From Rhodanobacter denitrificans (GTDB taxonomy: Bacteria > Pseudomonadota > Gammaproteobacteria > Xanthomonadales > Rhodanobacteraceae), in contig NZ_QFWQ01000004.1 of assembly GCF_003335105.1 (NCBI RefSeq), positions 180,461-244,460 of the forward strand: a stretch of 64,000 bases of DNA, read 5' to 3'. Both the position numbers and the translations under genes were made by a program. This document shows, piece by piece, positions 52,131 to 61,023 of the stretch (its first letter is position 1; every line of letters begins with the position of its first letter). Below the pieces are notes generated by a model. The model was not told the origin of the DNA. It saw nothing but the letters and a program-made list of their open reading frames with translations, and ran no database searches.

Positions 52131-52742
52131 ATGCCGATCACCCTGATCATCATCGCCATCACCTGCATCGTCTCGTTCATGGCGTTCAACAACAGCCGCC
52201 TGATGAACGACCTGATCCTGTGGCCGCCGGCGATCGCCCGCCAGCGTGAATACCATCGCCTGGTGACCTACGGGCTGGTGCACGCGGATTTCGGGCACCT
52301 GCTGTTCAACATGATCACGCTGTTCTTCTTCGGTCGGGTGATGGAGGGCTTCTTCACCGCGCGGCTGGGTACGCTCGGCTTCGCGCTGTTCTACATCGGC
52401 GGTCTGGTGGTCTCGATCCTGCCGACCTACCTGAAGAACCGCGGCAACCCGAACTACCGCAGCCTCGGCGCCTCGGGCGCGGTTTCGGCGGTACTGTTCG
52501 CCTTCATCCTGCTGGCGCCGTGGTCGCGCATCATCGTGCTGGTGATACCGATGCCGGCAATCGTCTACGCGGTGCTGTACACCGGCTACTCGATCTACAT
52601 GGACCGGCGCGGCCAGGGCAACGTGAACCACAGTGCGCACCTGTGGGGTGCAGCGTACGGCATCGTCTTCACCCTGCTGACGGAGCCGCGCGTGCTGCCG
52701 CATTTCCTCGATGCGCTGGCCCATCCCGGTTTCCGCGGATGA
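52131..52742 (+). CDS. rhomboid family intramembrane serine protease
   Basis: A 203-residue integral membrane protease with six TM segments. It has HADFGHLLFNMITLFFFG in TM2, catalytic Ser in GASGAVSAVLF and catalytic His in NHSAHLWGAAYG. The dyad is intact. The start at 52131 puts a TM right at the N-terminus; the longer frame adds a short Pro/Trp-rich stretch. Substrate unknown. Confidence 0.92.
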   Translation: MPITLIIIAITCIVSFMAFNNSRLMNDLILWPPAIARQREYHRLVTYGLVHADFGHLLFNMITLFFFGRVMEGFFTARLGTLGFALFYIGGLVVSILPTYLKNRGNPNYRSLGASGAVSAVLFAFILLAPWSRIIVLVIPMPAIVYAVLYTGYSIYMDRRGQGNVNHSAHLWGAAYGIVFTLLTEPRVLPHFLDALAHPGFRG

Positions 52743-52828
52743 ACGGTTACCGCGCTGCGCAATGCCCGCCGTAGTCAGGGCGTGCATACTGGCGACGGTT
52801 GCATCGATCACCGCAGGAGAATGAGCGC

Positions 52829-53491
52829 ATGGCTATGACCCGCAAGTCGGCCGCGAAGAAGTCCGCGGCAAGAAAAACGTCCGCCGCGAAAACCCCGGCG
52901 AAGAAGGCTGCGCCGCGCAAGGCGGCGGTGAAGAAGGTTGCTGCGAAGAAGGTCGCAGCGAAGAAGGTCGCGACGAAGAAACCTGCAGCGAAGAAGCAGG
53001 CAGTGAAGAAGGCCTCGCCAAGGAAGAGCGCCGCGAAAAAGGTTGCGACGAAAAAGGTCACGGGCCGGAAAACGGCTGCGAAGAAAGTCGTCGCGAAAAA
53101 GGCGGCCGCCCGCAAGCCGGTGGCCGGGAAAACCATCGCCAGGCAGCAAATCCGCAAGCCGGCCGCTGCCAAGGCGGCGAAGAAGCCGTCGGCGAAGGCC
53201 GCCGTTAAACCGGCGATCGCGACGAAGAGGCCGGTGGCGCCCGCGCAGCCTGTGCCGCCGCAGGCGCCGCTTCAGCACATCAGCCAAGAGGATGCGGTAG
53301 CGAAGATCCAGGCGCTGCTTGAGGCCAAGCAGGAGCGCGTCCGGCAGGGGCCGGGCTGGCCGGATGCGAATCCGTCGCTGCCGGTTTCAGGCGGCGCCGA
53401 CCTGCACCCGCCGTTGTCGATGGAAGCCGGTGGCACCGATGGACGCGTGCTGGCCGCCCAGCGCGGCGAGCAGGGCAAGCGCAAGGGCTGA
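52829..53491 (+). CDS. histone H1-like Lys/Ala-rich protein
   Basis: A 220-residue protein. Residues about 5-140 are almost entirely Lys, Ala, Val and Thr in repeats such as KKVAAKKVAAKKVATKK, like the C-terminal tail of histone H1 and bacterial Hc1/AlgP-type proteins. It is predicted to bind DNA non-specifically. The last 80 residues are less repetitive (ISQEDAVAKIQALLEAKQERVRQGPGWPDA) and may be a distinct small domain. ATG 52829 or 52835 follow a GGAGA site. Confidence 0.88.
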   Translation: MAMTRKSAAKKSAARKTSAAKTPAKKAAPRKAAVKKVAAKKVAAKKVATKKPAAKKQAVKKASPRKSAAKKVATKKVTGRKTAAKKVVAKKAAARKPVAGKTIARQQIRKPAAAKAAKKPSAKAAVKPAIATKRPVAPAQPVPPQAPLQHISQEDAVAKIQALLEAKQERVRQGPGWPDANPSLPVSGGADLHPPLSMEAGGTDGRVLAAQRGEQGKRKG

Positions 53492-53625
53492 CTGGCTTTG
53501 CGGATCGTTGCCCGGCGCGACATGGCTGGCGGATAAATGCCGCACGGCCACGTGTCGCAAACTCAGTACGCGTTCAAGCTGCGCGCCCTAGTTTGGCATC
53601 GTCACTCCTCTGAGGGAGGCGGATC

Positions 53626-54057
53626 ATGAAACGTCTGCTGGCCAGCCTTGCCCTGACCGCTGCCGTCGCGGCGGTCTCGGGCTGTTATTACGATCCGGGT
53701 TACAGCTACGTGCGCGGTTCCGGCTACGTCGGCGATGCCTACTATGGCGACGGCGGCAGTACCTATGTCGTGACGCCGGGTTACTACGACGGCTATTACG
53801 ACAACTATTACGGCGGCTATTACGGCAACGGTTATTACGGCTGCTGCTACGCACCCGGCGTCAGCGTGGGAGTCGGCAGCGTATGGTACGGCGGCTCGCG
53901 CTATCGCCACGATGGCTACCGCGACGATCACCGTGACTATCGCGGTCATGCCGGCCAGTGGCAGGGTCGCCGCGACGGCGGTCACCGGGACCGCGGCGAC
54001 CACGATGACCGCAACAACCATCGCGGACGCTATCGCGACCACGATGATCACCGCTGA
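53626..54057 (+). CDS. Tyr/Gly-rich lipoprotein
   Basis: A 143-residue lipoprotein with lipobox VSGC (Cys20). A run rich in Tyr, Gly and Asp (about 21-75) is followed by a strongly charged Arg/Asp/His tail with repeats like HRDRGDHDDRNNHRGRYRDHDD. It is probably an outer-membrane or surface lipoprotein; the composition recalls adhesive or hydrated low-complexity proteins. It may share a transcript with the aminopeptidase-like gene 3 bases later. Confidence 0.78.
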   Translation: MKRLLASLALTAAVAAVSGCYYDPGYSYVRGSGYVGDAYYGDGGSTYVVTPGYYDGYYDNYYGGYYGNGYYGCCYAPGVSVGVGSVWYGGSRYRHDGYRDDHRDYRGHAGQWQGRRDGGHRDRGDHDDRNNHRGRYRDHDDHR

Positions 54058-54060
54058 GGC

Positions 54061-55167
54061 ATGAGACAGCACGGAGGGATGCCCCGGCTCCAATGGCCGT
54101 CGCGCCGCGGTTTTCCAAGGCTCATCGTCATCGCGGCGATGGGCCTTTTGCTGTGCGCTTGCGGCGGCCTGCGCTACTACGCCCAGGCGGTGCGCGGGCA
54201 GGGCGAGCTGATCGTCCATCGGCATGCGGTCAGTACCTTGCTGCAGGATCCGGCCACCGATCCGCAGCTCGCCGCACGCCTGCAACGTGCGCAGCAGGCG
54301 CGCCGGTTCGCCTCGCAGCAGCTTGGACTGCCGGACAACCGCAGCTATACCGGCTACGTGGTGCTGGACCGGCCGTATGTGGTGTGGAACGTGTTCGCCG
54401 CGCCGCGCTATTCGGTGGAGGCGGTGCCGCAGTGCTTTCCGGTGGCGGGCTGCGTGGCCTATCGCGGCTGGTTCGGCGAAGCCGATGCGAAGGCCGATGC
54501 GGCGCGGCTGCAGGCGCGCGGCGATGACGTGTGGATCGGCGGCGTGCCGGCGTATTCCACCCTGGGTTGGTTCGCCGATCCGATCCTGTCGAGCATGCTG
54601 CGCTGGGACGACGACGAGCTGGACGGCACCATCTTCCACGAGCTGGCGCACCAGCGTATCTACGTGAAGGGTGACACCGCTTTCAACGAATCCTTTGCGA
54701 CCTTCGTGCAGAACGAGGGCTTGCGCGAATGGCGCCAGTCGCGCGGCCTGCCGCCGGGCGACGGCAACGCGCAGGCGATGGACGACGGTTTCACCCGGCT
54801 GGTGCTGGACTTGCGCGCGCGGCTGAAAACCCTGTACGCCAGCGGCATGGACGCCGCATCGATGGAGGCCGGCAAGCAGCGCGAAATCGCGGCGTTCCGC
54901 GTCCGCTACGCCCAGTGGCGCGACCGGAACTGGCCGGGCGAACACCGCTACGATGCCTGGGTTGCCCGCCCCATCAACAACGCGCGACTGTTGCCGTTCG
55001 GCCTGTACGACCGCTGGACGCCGGCGTTCGCCGCGCTGTTCCGGTATGCCGGGCAGCGTTGGCCGGCGTTCTATACCGACGTGCGCGAACTCGCGCGGAA
55101 GCCGCAGGCGCAACGCGAGCAGGCGTTGCGGCAATGGTGCGCGGGAAACTGTTCGGACGGAAACTGA
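54061..55167 (+). CDS. predicted aminopeptidase lipoprotein (COG4324-like)
   Basis: A 368-residue protein. A lipobox LLCAC follows a hydrophobic segment (about 20-33), and a zinc motif HELAHQRIYVKGDTAFNESFATF supplies HExxH plus a downstream Glu typical of gluzincins. This is the layout of the uncharacterised predicted aminopeptidase family. ATG 54061 or 54079 are candidates. It is probably anchored to the membrane facing the periplasm. Confidence 0.85.
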   Translation: MRQHGGMPRLQWPSRRGFPRLIVIAAMGLLLCACGGLRYYAQAVRGQGELIVHRHAVSTLLQDPATDPQLAARLQRAQQARRFASQQLGLPDNRSYTGYVVLDRPYVVWNVFAAPRYSVEAVPQCFPVAGCVAYRGWFGEADAKADAARLQARGDDVWIGGVPAYSTLGWFADPILSSMLRWDDDELDGTIFHELAHQRIYVKGDTAFNESFATFVQNEGLREWRQSRGLPPGDGNAQAMDDGFTRLVLDLRARLKTLYASGMDAASMEAGKQREIAAFRVRYAQWRDRNWPGEHRYDAWVARPINNARLLPFGLYDRWTPAFAALFRYAGQRWPAFYTDVRELARKPQAQREQALRQWCAGNCSDGN

Positions 55168-55197
55168 AGGGCCCAGGGCCGCCGCTGAGTCCCTGCA

Positions 55198-56004
55198 TCA
55201 GCGGGCCGGCTTTCGCCCCGCCATATGCCGCAGGTAGGCCAGCACGGCGTCGAGGTCGGCATCGGACAGCGCATGCGTGTCGAATCCGGGCATCTTCGCC
55301 TGCGGCCAGCGACGCAGCGACTGCGGATCGCGGATGAACGCGCGCAACAGGTCGGCGCGCAGGTATTCGGTGGGGTTGTGCGGGAGGTTCAGATCCGGGC
55401 CGAGCCTGGCATCGCCCTGGCCGTTGAGCGTGTGGCACGCAAAGCAGGTGCGTTGGAATGCGGCGAAACCACGCCGTACTTCGTTGTCCGGCGGCAGCGA
55501 GGGATCGGGCAGGATCGCCGGGAAGCGTTCGGCCACGCCGCCCAGTCGGCGGATGCTCGCCAGCTGATACGGCCATTGTTCCGGGCCGATGCGTGCAGCC
55601 TTCGGCCGCGTCCACACCACGTAGAACGGCCCGGCGCTGCCGTGCCCGGGCAAGACAGGCCACGGCCGGGCCGGATCCTCGACCGCCAGCCACGCTTCGC
55701 CGCCCAGCCTGTTCAACAGCAACGCGGCGGGGATCTCGGCGGCAAAGCCGTCGGCGGCGACGAACTGCAGGTGGTCGCCTGCCGCAATGCCTCCAAGCAG
55801 GGCGGCAAGCGGCACCGCGCGGTAGCGCATCGGGCGATGGAACGCGACATCCGCCGGCACCTCGATTATGCGTGCGTCGCCCCGCTCGAGCAGGGCCTTG
55901 GTCCGATAGGTCACGACGCCGTGGCCGAGGTCGACCCTCAGCTCGGCCGCCGCCGCGGGTTGGGCCAGGCACAGCGCGATCAGGCACAGGACGATCAGCT
56001 TCAT
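55198..56004 (-). CDS. periplasmic mono-haem cytochrome c with N-terminal oxidoreductase-like domain
   Basis: A 268-residue protein with a signal peptide (1-19). The N-terminal part (about 20-165) resembles the small molybdopterin-oxidoreductase-like (sulfite oxidase-type) beta domain but without clear cofactor residues. A C-terminal cytochrome c domain has CFACH (Cys187, Cys190, His191) and Met238 in KMPG as the likely sixth haem ligand. The redox partner is unknown. The start at 56004 is fixed by the signal peptide. Confidence 0.82.
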   Translation of the reverse strand: MKLIVLCLIALCLAQPAAAAELRVDLGHGVVTYRTKALLERGDARIIEVPADVAFHRPMRYRAVPLAALLGGIAAGDHLQFVAADGFAAEIPAALLLNRLGGEAWLAVEDPARPWPVLPGHGSAGPFYVVWTRPKAARIGPEQWPYQLASIRRLGGVAERFPAILPDPSLPPDNEVRRGFAAFQRTCFACHTLNGQGDARLGPDLNLPHNPTEYLRADLLRAFIRDPQSLRRWPQAKMPGFDTHALSDADLDAVLAYLRHMAGRKPAR

Positions 56005-56106
56005 GGCCGGTTCCGGCGGGAGGTGGTGGGATGACGCGTGACGATGCACGCAACGAGGGCGCCCGCGCAAGCCTGTCGGAAAGCTGAACAAGTCCCCGCA
56101 TGCACG

Positions 56107-56135
56107 TTGAACTCACGCCCGGGCGGCCACACTAA
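56107..56135 (+). promoter_or_regulatory. candidate promoter for the intergenic RNA
   Basis: TTGAAC (56107-56112), 17 bases, then CACTAA (56130-56135). The -35 box is good, the -10 weak. It points toward the hairpin-rich RNA that ends at the terminator at 56265 and would place the start near 56142. Confidence 0.4.
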
Positions 56136-56142
56136 GGCCATG

Positions 56143-56265
56143 TATCGCCGTGACGGCGACAAGAAGTGGTGCAGTCCATCGCATCACTGAGGGGTCGGCA
56201 CTTCCTCCCCTGGATGCCACCTGACAAACCCCATCAGTCCTCCCCTGGCTGATGGGGTTTTTTTT
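56143..56265 (+). ncRNA. candidate C-rich-loop small RNA
   Basis: About 120 bases with no ORF that end in a textbook terminator. The RNA would fold into TCGCCG/CGGCGA (56145-56159), TGGTGC/GCATCA (56167-56186), and GGCA/TGCC with loop CUUCCUCCCCUGGA (56197-56218). The terminator stem has loop UCCUCCCCUGG. Two exposed CCUCCCC loops are complementary to Shine-Dalgarno-like GGGGAGG. This resembles the sX13 type of Xanthomonas sRNAs with C-rich loops; homology is not established. No plus-strand gene upstream needs this terminator, so an independent RNA or a pncB leader/attenuator are the two options. Confidence 0.6.
56226..56265 (+). terminator. strong rho-independent terminator
   Basis: AAACCCCATCAG (56226-56237) and CTGATGGGGTTT (56249-56260) form a perfect 12-bp stem with an 11-base loop, and the T-run extends to 56265. 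It lies 80 bases before pncB and is not preceded by any plus-strand protein gene. Confidence 0.92.
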
Positions 56266-56344
56266 GCGCGAAAACTCCGCCGGTGCGCGTGCCACATGCC
56301 CTGGCGTGGATAATGGCTCACTTCCGTGCGCGCCTGGGCGACTG

Positions 56345-57529
56345 ATGATCATCGATTCGCTGCTCGACACTGACCTGTACAAGTTCTCGATGATGCAGGT
56401 GGTGCTGCACCAGTATCCCGCCGCCCAGGTCGAATACCGCTTCAAGTGCCGCACTCCGGACATCGACCTGGTGCCGTGCCTCGACGAGATCCGCGCTGAA
56501 CTGAAGGCGCTGTGCCGTTTGCGTTTCGCGGCGGACGAGCTGGACTACCTGCGCGGCTGGCGTTTCATCAAGAGCGATTTCGTCGATTTCCTCGGGCTGT
56601 TCCAGCTCAACGAAAAGTATGTGGAGATCGCGCCGGCCGAGGCCGGGAACGGCGAGATCGAGATCCGCATCCGCGGACCGTGGCTGCACACGATCCTGTT
56701 CGAGGTGCCGCTGCTGGCGATCGTCAACGAGGTGTACTTCCGCCATGCCAGCGGCGGCCTCGACCCTTCCGAGGGGCGCCGGCGGCTGCAGGCGAAGATT
56801 GCGCTGCTGCGCGACACGCCCGGCTATGCCGACTGCAAGGTGGCTGACTACGGCACGCGCCGGCGCTATTCCCGGGTGTGGCAGGAGGAGGTGGTGACCA
56901 CCCTGCGCGATGGCCTGGGCGAGCAGCTGGCCGGCACCAGCAACGTGTGGCTGGCGCGCAAGCTGGGGTTGACCCCGCTGGGCACGCTGGCGCACGAATA
57001 CCTGCAGGCGCATCAGGCGCTTGGCCCGCGCCTGCGCGATTCGCAGGTGGCGGCGCTGGAGGCGTGGGCGAAGGAGTATCGCGGCGACCTCGGCATCGCA
57101 CTGTCGGACGTCTACGGGCTCGACGCGTTCCTGCGCGACTTCGACATGTACTTCTGCAAGCTGTTCGACGGCACCCGCCACGACTCCGGCGATCCGTTCG
57201 TCTGGGGCGAGAAGGTACTGGCGCACTACAGCGCGAACCGGGTCGATCCGCGCAGCAAGGTGCTGGTGTTCAGCGACGGGCTGGACATCCCCAAGGTGAT
57301 GCAGCTGTACGCCTACTTCCGCGGTCGCTGCCAGCTGGCGTTCGGCGTGGGCACCAACCTCACCAATGACATGGGGCCGGCGCCGCTCAACATCGTGATC
57401 AAGATGATCCGCTGCAACGACCAGCCGGTGGCCAAGCTGAGCGACTCGCCCGGCAAGAACATGTGCGAGGACCAGGCCTACGTGGCCTATCTGCGGCAGG
57501 TGTTCGGGATTCCCGCCGCGCAGGGCTGA
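56345..57529 (+). CDS. pncB: nicotinate phosphoribosyltransferase
   Basis: Converts nicotinate and PRPP to nicotinate mononucleotide in NAD salvage. The 394-residue protein has [14 protein letters not shown] at the N-terminus, [24 protein letters not shown] with catalytic basic residues, [12 protein letters not shown] and FSDGLDIPK. The length matches E. coli PncB. The ATG at 56345 has no clear ribosome site; the longer frame begins inside the upstream terminator and is rejected. Transcription may depend on readthrough or on a promoter between 56266 and 56344. Confidence 0.95.
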   Translation: MIIDSLLDTDLYKFSMMQVVLHQYPAAQVEYRFKCRTPDIDLVPCLDEIRAELKALCRLRFAADELDYLRGWRFIKSDFVDFLGLFQLNEKYVEIAPAEAGNGEIEIRIRGPWLHTILFEVPLLAIVNEVYFRHASGGLDPSEGRRRLQAKIALLRDTPGYADCKVADYGTRRRYSRVWQEEVVTTLRDGLGEQLAGTSNVWLARKLGLTPLGTLAHEYLQAHQALGPRLRDSQVAALEAWAKEYRGDLGIALSDVYGLDAFLRDFDMYFCKLFDGTRHDSGDPFVWGEKVLAHYSANRVDPRSKVLVFSDGLDIPKVMQLYAYFRGRCQLAFGVGTNLTNDMGPAPLNIVIKMIRCNDQPVAKLSDSPGKNMCEDQAYVAYLRQVFGIPAAQG

Positions 57530-57555
57530 TCGCGGAGTGCGATCTGCGGTTTCCG

Positions 57556-57583
57556 GCTCCTTTCCTGCAAGCAGGGAGGGAGC
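57556..57583. terminator. hairpin between converging pncB and metQ
   Basis: GCTCCTTTCCTGC and GCAGGGAGGGAGC form a 13-bp stem with G-U pairs around AA. No T-run follows on the plus strand, so it is a hairpin of possible bidirectional terminator function. Confidence 0.55.
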
Positions 57584-57589
57584 GCTAGC

Positions 57590-58384
57590 CTAGAACGCGG
57601 GCAGCACGGCGCCGTGGTACTTCTGTTCGATGAACGCCTTGATCTCGGGGCTGTTCAGTACCCTGGCCAGTTTCTGCACGCGCGGGTCGTTCTGGTTGTC
57701 GGGGCGGCCGACCAGGTAGTTCACATACGGCGAGTCCTTGTCCTCGATCAGCAGCGCGTCTTTCGTGGGGTTCAGTCCCGCGGCGAGGGCGTAATTGGTG
57801 TTGATCAGGGACAGGTCCACCTCGTCCAGCGTGCGCGGCAGCATCGCCGCCTCCAGCTCGCGGAACTTCAGGTGTTTCGGATTCGCGGTGATGTCCTTCA
57901 GCGTGGACAGCTCATTGTTCGGATCTTTCAGCGTGATCAGGCCATGCTTCGCCAGCAACAGCAGCGCGCGGGCGCTGTTGCTGGGGTCGTTCGGCAGCGT
58001 TACGCCGGCACCATCGGGCAGCTGGTCGATGTTCCTGTACTTCTTCGAGTACGCGCCGAACGGCTCGATGTGCACGCCGGTGATGGTGATGAGGTGGGTG
58101 CCGCGCTCGCGGTTGAACGCGTCCAGGTAGGGCTTGGTCTGGAAGTAGTTCAGGTCGATGGCCTTCTCGGCCAGCTGGGTGTTTGGCTGCACATAGTCCG
58201 CGAATACCTTGATCTGCAGATCCACGCCTTCCTTCGCCAGCAGTGGCTTGGCCTGCTTGAGGATCTCGGCGTGCGGAATCGCCGTGGCGGCCACGCGGAG
58301 CACCTGGCCGTCCTCCTTCGGTGCGGAACAGCCCGTCAGGAACAGGGTCAGGGCGGCGGCAAGGGAGGCAAGCAGCAATCTCAT
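57590..58384 (-). CDS. metQ: D-methionine ABC transporter substrate-binding lipoprotein
   Basis: A 264-residue NlpA/MetQ-family lipoprotein with lipobox LTGC. It has VAATAIPHAEILKQAKPLLAKEGVDLQIKVFADYVQPN and PFGAYSKKYRNIDQLPDGAGVTLPNDPSNSARALLLL, both typical of MetQ. Together with metN and metI upstream on the same strand it forms the MetNIQ methionine importer. A gap of about 230 bases separates it from metI and holds a very small ORF. An ATG at 58393 is also in frame. Confidence 0.94.
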   Translation of the reverse strand: MRLLLASLAAALTLFLTGCSAPKEDGQVLRVAATAIPHAEILKQAKPLLAKEGVDLQIKVFADYVQPNTQLAEKAIDLNYFQTKPYLDAFNRERGTHLITITGVHIEPFGAYSKKYRNIDQLPDGAGVTLPNDPSNSARALLLLAKHGLITLKDPNNELSTLKDITANPKHLKFRELEAAMLPRTLDEVDLSLINTNYALAAGLNPTKDALLIEDKDSPYVNYLVGRPDNQNDPRVQKLARVLNSPEIKAFIEQKYHGAVLPAF

Positions 58385-58471
58385 GGTCAACATCCACTTG
58401 TGCGATGCACAATGATAAGCGGTCTATACCGCCAGACACAAACCGGCGGGACCAGCGTTTCCTGCAGCGCG

Positions 58472-58549
58472 TCAGGCCTTCGGCGTGGCATAGCCGGCCA
58501 GCAGAAGCAGGGCCAGGACGGCGGCGACAGCGGCGAGCAGCAAACTCAT
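58472..58549 (-). CDS. possible 25-residue membrane peptide between metI and metQ
   Basis: A minus-strand ORF beginning ATGAGTTTGCTGCTC encodes a peptide with one hydrophobic stretch (SLLLAAVAAVLALLLLAGYA) and a short TPKA tail. GAGA lies 10 bases upstream. It sits in the otherwise empty 230-bp stretch of the met operon. Size and composition fit a small single-span protein, but chance cannot be excluded. Confidence 0.35.
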   Translation of the reverse strand: MSLLLAAVAAVLALLLLAGYATPKA

Positions 58550-58615
58550 GGCGGCGATTCTCACAGGCGGCCAACGAAGGTAGGCCGTGGATACTGCCGG
58601 GCACAAATAACCAAA

Positions 58616-59293
58616 TCAGCGCCGCTTATAACGCGCCACGATGCGGTCGCCAATCATCTGCAGCGCCTGCACCAGCAGGATCAGCAGCACTACGGTGACC
58701 AGCATGTAGTCGGACTTGTAGCTGAGATAGCCGTAGCGGTAGGCCAGGTCGCCCAATCCGCCGGAGCCGATCGCGCCGCCCATCGCGGTGTAGCCGACCA
58801 GCGCGATCGCGGTGACCGTGATGCCGGCGAGCAGGCCGCCGCGGGCTTCGGGGAGCAGCACGTGGCGCACGATCTGCCACAGGCTGGCGCCCATCGCCTG
58901 GCTGGCCTCGATCACGCCCTGCTGCACCTCGCGAAGCGCGGTCTCCACCAGCCGCGCGAAGAACGGCGCGGCGCCGATCACCAGCGGCGGGATCGCGCCG
59001 CGGATGCCCAGCTTGGTGCCGACCAGGGCGTAGGTGACCGGCATCAGCACGATCATCAGGATGATGAACGGCACCGAGCGCAGGATGTTCACCAGCAGCG
59101 AGGTCGCGGCATAGAGCTTCGGCATCGGCCGCAGCTGGCCCTTGCCGGTCAGGTACAGCAGCACGCCCAGCGGCAGGCCGATCAGCACGGTGAGCGCCAG
59201 CGAGCCGCCCAGCATCAGCAGGGTGTCGATGCAGGCGCGGCCGATCTCGCCCCAGTCGTCGATGTTCGGAAAGAGTTTCTGCAGCGGGTTCAT
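58616..59293 (-). CDS. metI: D-methionine ABC transporter permease
   Basis: A 225-residue inner-membrane permease with five TM segments. It has the EAA-type loop [36 protein letters not shown] that docks to MetN, and [18 protein letters not shown] typical of MetI. The start at 59293 overlaps the metN stop (ATGA). The longer open frame on this strand is a shadow of metN. Confidence 0.95.
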   Translation of the reverse strand: MNPLQKLFPNIDDWGEIGRACIDTLLMLGGSLALTVLIGLPLGVLLYLTGKGQLRPMPKLYAATSLLVNILRSVPFIILMIVLMPVTYALVGTKLGIRGAIPPLVIGAAPFFARLVETALREVQQGVIEASQAMGASLWQIVRHVLLPEARGGLLAGITVTAIALVGYTAMGGAIGSGGLGDLAYRYGYLSYKSDYMLVTVVLLILLVQALQMIGDRIVARYKRR

Positions 59294-60300
59294 CGGCGCA
59301 ACTCCTCGATCTCGATGCCGGCCGTGCGCAGCGCGGCCAGCGCGGCGTCCACCCGTTCGCCCTGCATGGCCAGGGTGAGCTGGCCGTAGGGCAGGTCCTT
59401 GATGCGGTCGATGCGACCGGCGAGCAGGTTGAACTCGACCCCGGTCTCGCGCGCCACGCGGCCCAGCGCCGGCGTCAGCGTGGCGTCGCCGCGGAAGCTC
59501 AATCGCAGGAGCCGCCCGGGCACCCGGGCGAACGGCGCCAGTTCGCTGGCTGCTTCTTCCGGCAGCGCTTCGTTGACGAAGCGCTTGGTGGTGGGGTGCT
59601 GCGGATGCAGGAACACGTCGGCGACCGCGCCGCGCTCGACGATCGCGCCCGCGTCGAGCACCGCCACGCGATCGCACACGCGGCGCACCACGTCCATCTC
59701 GTGGGTGATCAGCACGATGGTGAGTTTCAGCTCGCGGTTGATCTCGGCCAGCAGTTCCAGCACCGAGGCGGTGGTCTGCGGATCGAGCGCGCTGGTGGCC
59801 TCGTCGCACAAGAGGATCGTGGGCCGGTTGGCCAGCGCGCGGGCGATGCCGACACGCTGCTTCTGGCCGCCGGAAAGCTGCGACGGGTACTTGTCGGCGT
59901 GCGCACTCAACCCCACCCGCGCCAGCAGTTCGTCGACGCGTGCGCGCAGCACGCCGGCATCGCGTTCGCCGGCCAGCCGCAGCGGGAACGCCACGTTGTC
60001 CGACACCGTCTGCGAGGCGAGCAGGTTGAAGTGCTGGAAGATCATGCCGATCCGGCGCCGCTGCGCGCGCAGCGCCGGTTCGTCCAGCGCGGTCATCTCG
60101 GTGTTGCCGACGAAGATGCGCCCGCCGCTGGGCCGCTCGAGCAGGTTGATCAGCCGTATCAGCGTCGACTTGCCGGCGCCGGACAGGCCGATGATGCCGA
60201 ACACCTCGCCGTCGGCGATGTCGAGGCTGAACGGCTGCAGCGCGGGGATGTCCCTGCCGTCGACGCGGTAGGACTTGTGGACATCGACGAAGCGGATCAC
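59290..60300 (-). CDS. metN: methionine ABC transporter ATP-binding protein
   Basis: A 336-residue ATPase. It has Walker [13 protein letters not shown], signature [16 protein letters not shown], Walker [13 protein letters not shown] and a C-terminal regulatory NIL domain (about 265-336), which binds methionine and inhibits transport in E. coli. I use the GTG at 60300, as it gives the usual [12 protein letters not shown] opening; the longer frame extends backwards over the glutathione peroxidase and slyD genes. No SAM riboswitch fits in the short upstream gap. Confidence 0.95.
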   Translation of the reverse strand: MIRFVDVHKSYRVDGRDIPALQPFSLDIADGEVFGIIGLSGAGKSTLIRLINLLERPSGGRIFVGNTEMTALDEPALRAQRRRIGMIFQHFNLLASQTVSDNVAFPLRLAGERDAGVLRARVDELLARVGLSAHADKYPSQLSGGQKQRVGIARALANRPTILLCDEATSALDPQTTASVLELLAEINRELKLTIVLITHEMDVVRRVCDRVAVLDAGAIVERGAVADVFLHPQHPTTKRFVNEALPEEAASELAPFARVPGRLLRLSFRGDATLTPALGRVARETGVEFNLLAGRIDRIKDLPYGQLTLAMQGERVDAALAALRTAGIEIEELRR

Positions 60301-60399
60301 GACGGGCCTGGCCTGCGGATGGGTGGGCCATTCTATGCCACGTGCTATGGCGGCGATGGCGTATGCTGCGGGATGAACCTGTCGAGACGGAGCCTTTCC

Positions 60400-60885
60400 A
60401 TGTCCAGCGTGTACGACTTCACCGTTCGCGATATCGACGGCAACCCGCGCCCGCTCGCCGAATGGCGCGGCAAGACCCTGCTGATCGTCAACGTCGCGTC
60501 CAGATGCGGCTTCACCCCGCAATACAAGGGGCTGGAAACGCTGTGGCAGGATCAGCGCGATCGTGGACTGGTGGTGCTGGGTTTCCCGTGCGACCAGTTC
60601 GGCCACCAGGAGCCCGGCGACGAGGCCGAGATCAGGACTTTCTGCAGCACCCAGTACGACGTGACGTTCCCGCTGTTCGCCAAGATCGAGGTCAACGGCG
60701 AGCACGCGGATCCGCTGTACAAGTGGCTGAAGAGCGAGGGCAAGGGCATCCTCGGCAGCGAGTCGATCAAGTGGAACTTCACCAAGTTCCTGGTCGACGC
60801 GGATGGCCAGGTGGTGAAACGCTACGCCTCCACCGACACCCCGGAGAAGATCGGCCGGGACACGCTGGCCCGGCTGGGCGGCTGA
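60400..60885 (+). CDS. glutathione peroxidase family protein
   Basis: A 161-residue thiol peroxidase. It has [19 protein letters not shown] with peroxidatic Cys36, [13 protein letters not shown] with a second Cys, and [10 protein letters not shown] with the Trp/Asn of the catalytic tetrad. Cys-type enzymes of this family usually use thioredoxin. ATG 60400 has GGAG 7 bases upstream; an ATG at 60373 is also in frame. Confidence 0.93.
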   Translation: MSSVYDFTVRDIDGNPRPLAEWRGKTLLIVNVASRCGFTPQYKGLETLWQDQRDRGLVVLGFPCDQFGHQEPGDEAEIRTFCSTQYDVTFPLFAKIEVNGEHADPLYKWLKSEGKGILGSESIKWNFTKFLVDADGQVVKRYASTDTPEKIGRDTLARLGG

Positions 60886-61023
60886 CGGCGGCATGGCGGA
60901 GGGAGAGGCGGCCGGCACCGTGTTCCGGCGCCGCCGATCCCGGCGACCCTGCGCGCTTCTGCTACCCTTGCCCGCCCCTGTCGGCGCCAGGCCGGCGGAC
61001 CAGACCCCATTCGCGAGAACGCC

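Noticed and set aside
52755-52785. Fifth REP unit (GCAATGCCCGCCGTAG)
   Set aside because: Only a half-unit with mismatches and no partner arm. Too weak to call.
52900-53130. Tandem DNA repeat or CRISPR-like array
   Set aside because: The periodicity is codon-level Lys/Ala repetition of the histone H1-like gene, with no spacers.
60301-60399. SAM or other methionine riboswitch before metN
   Set aside because: The gap is only about 100 bases and shows no conserved riboswitch core.
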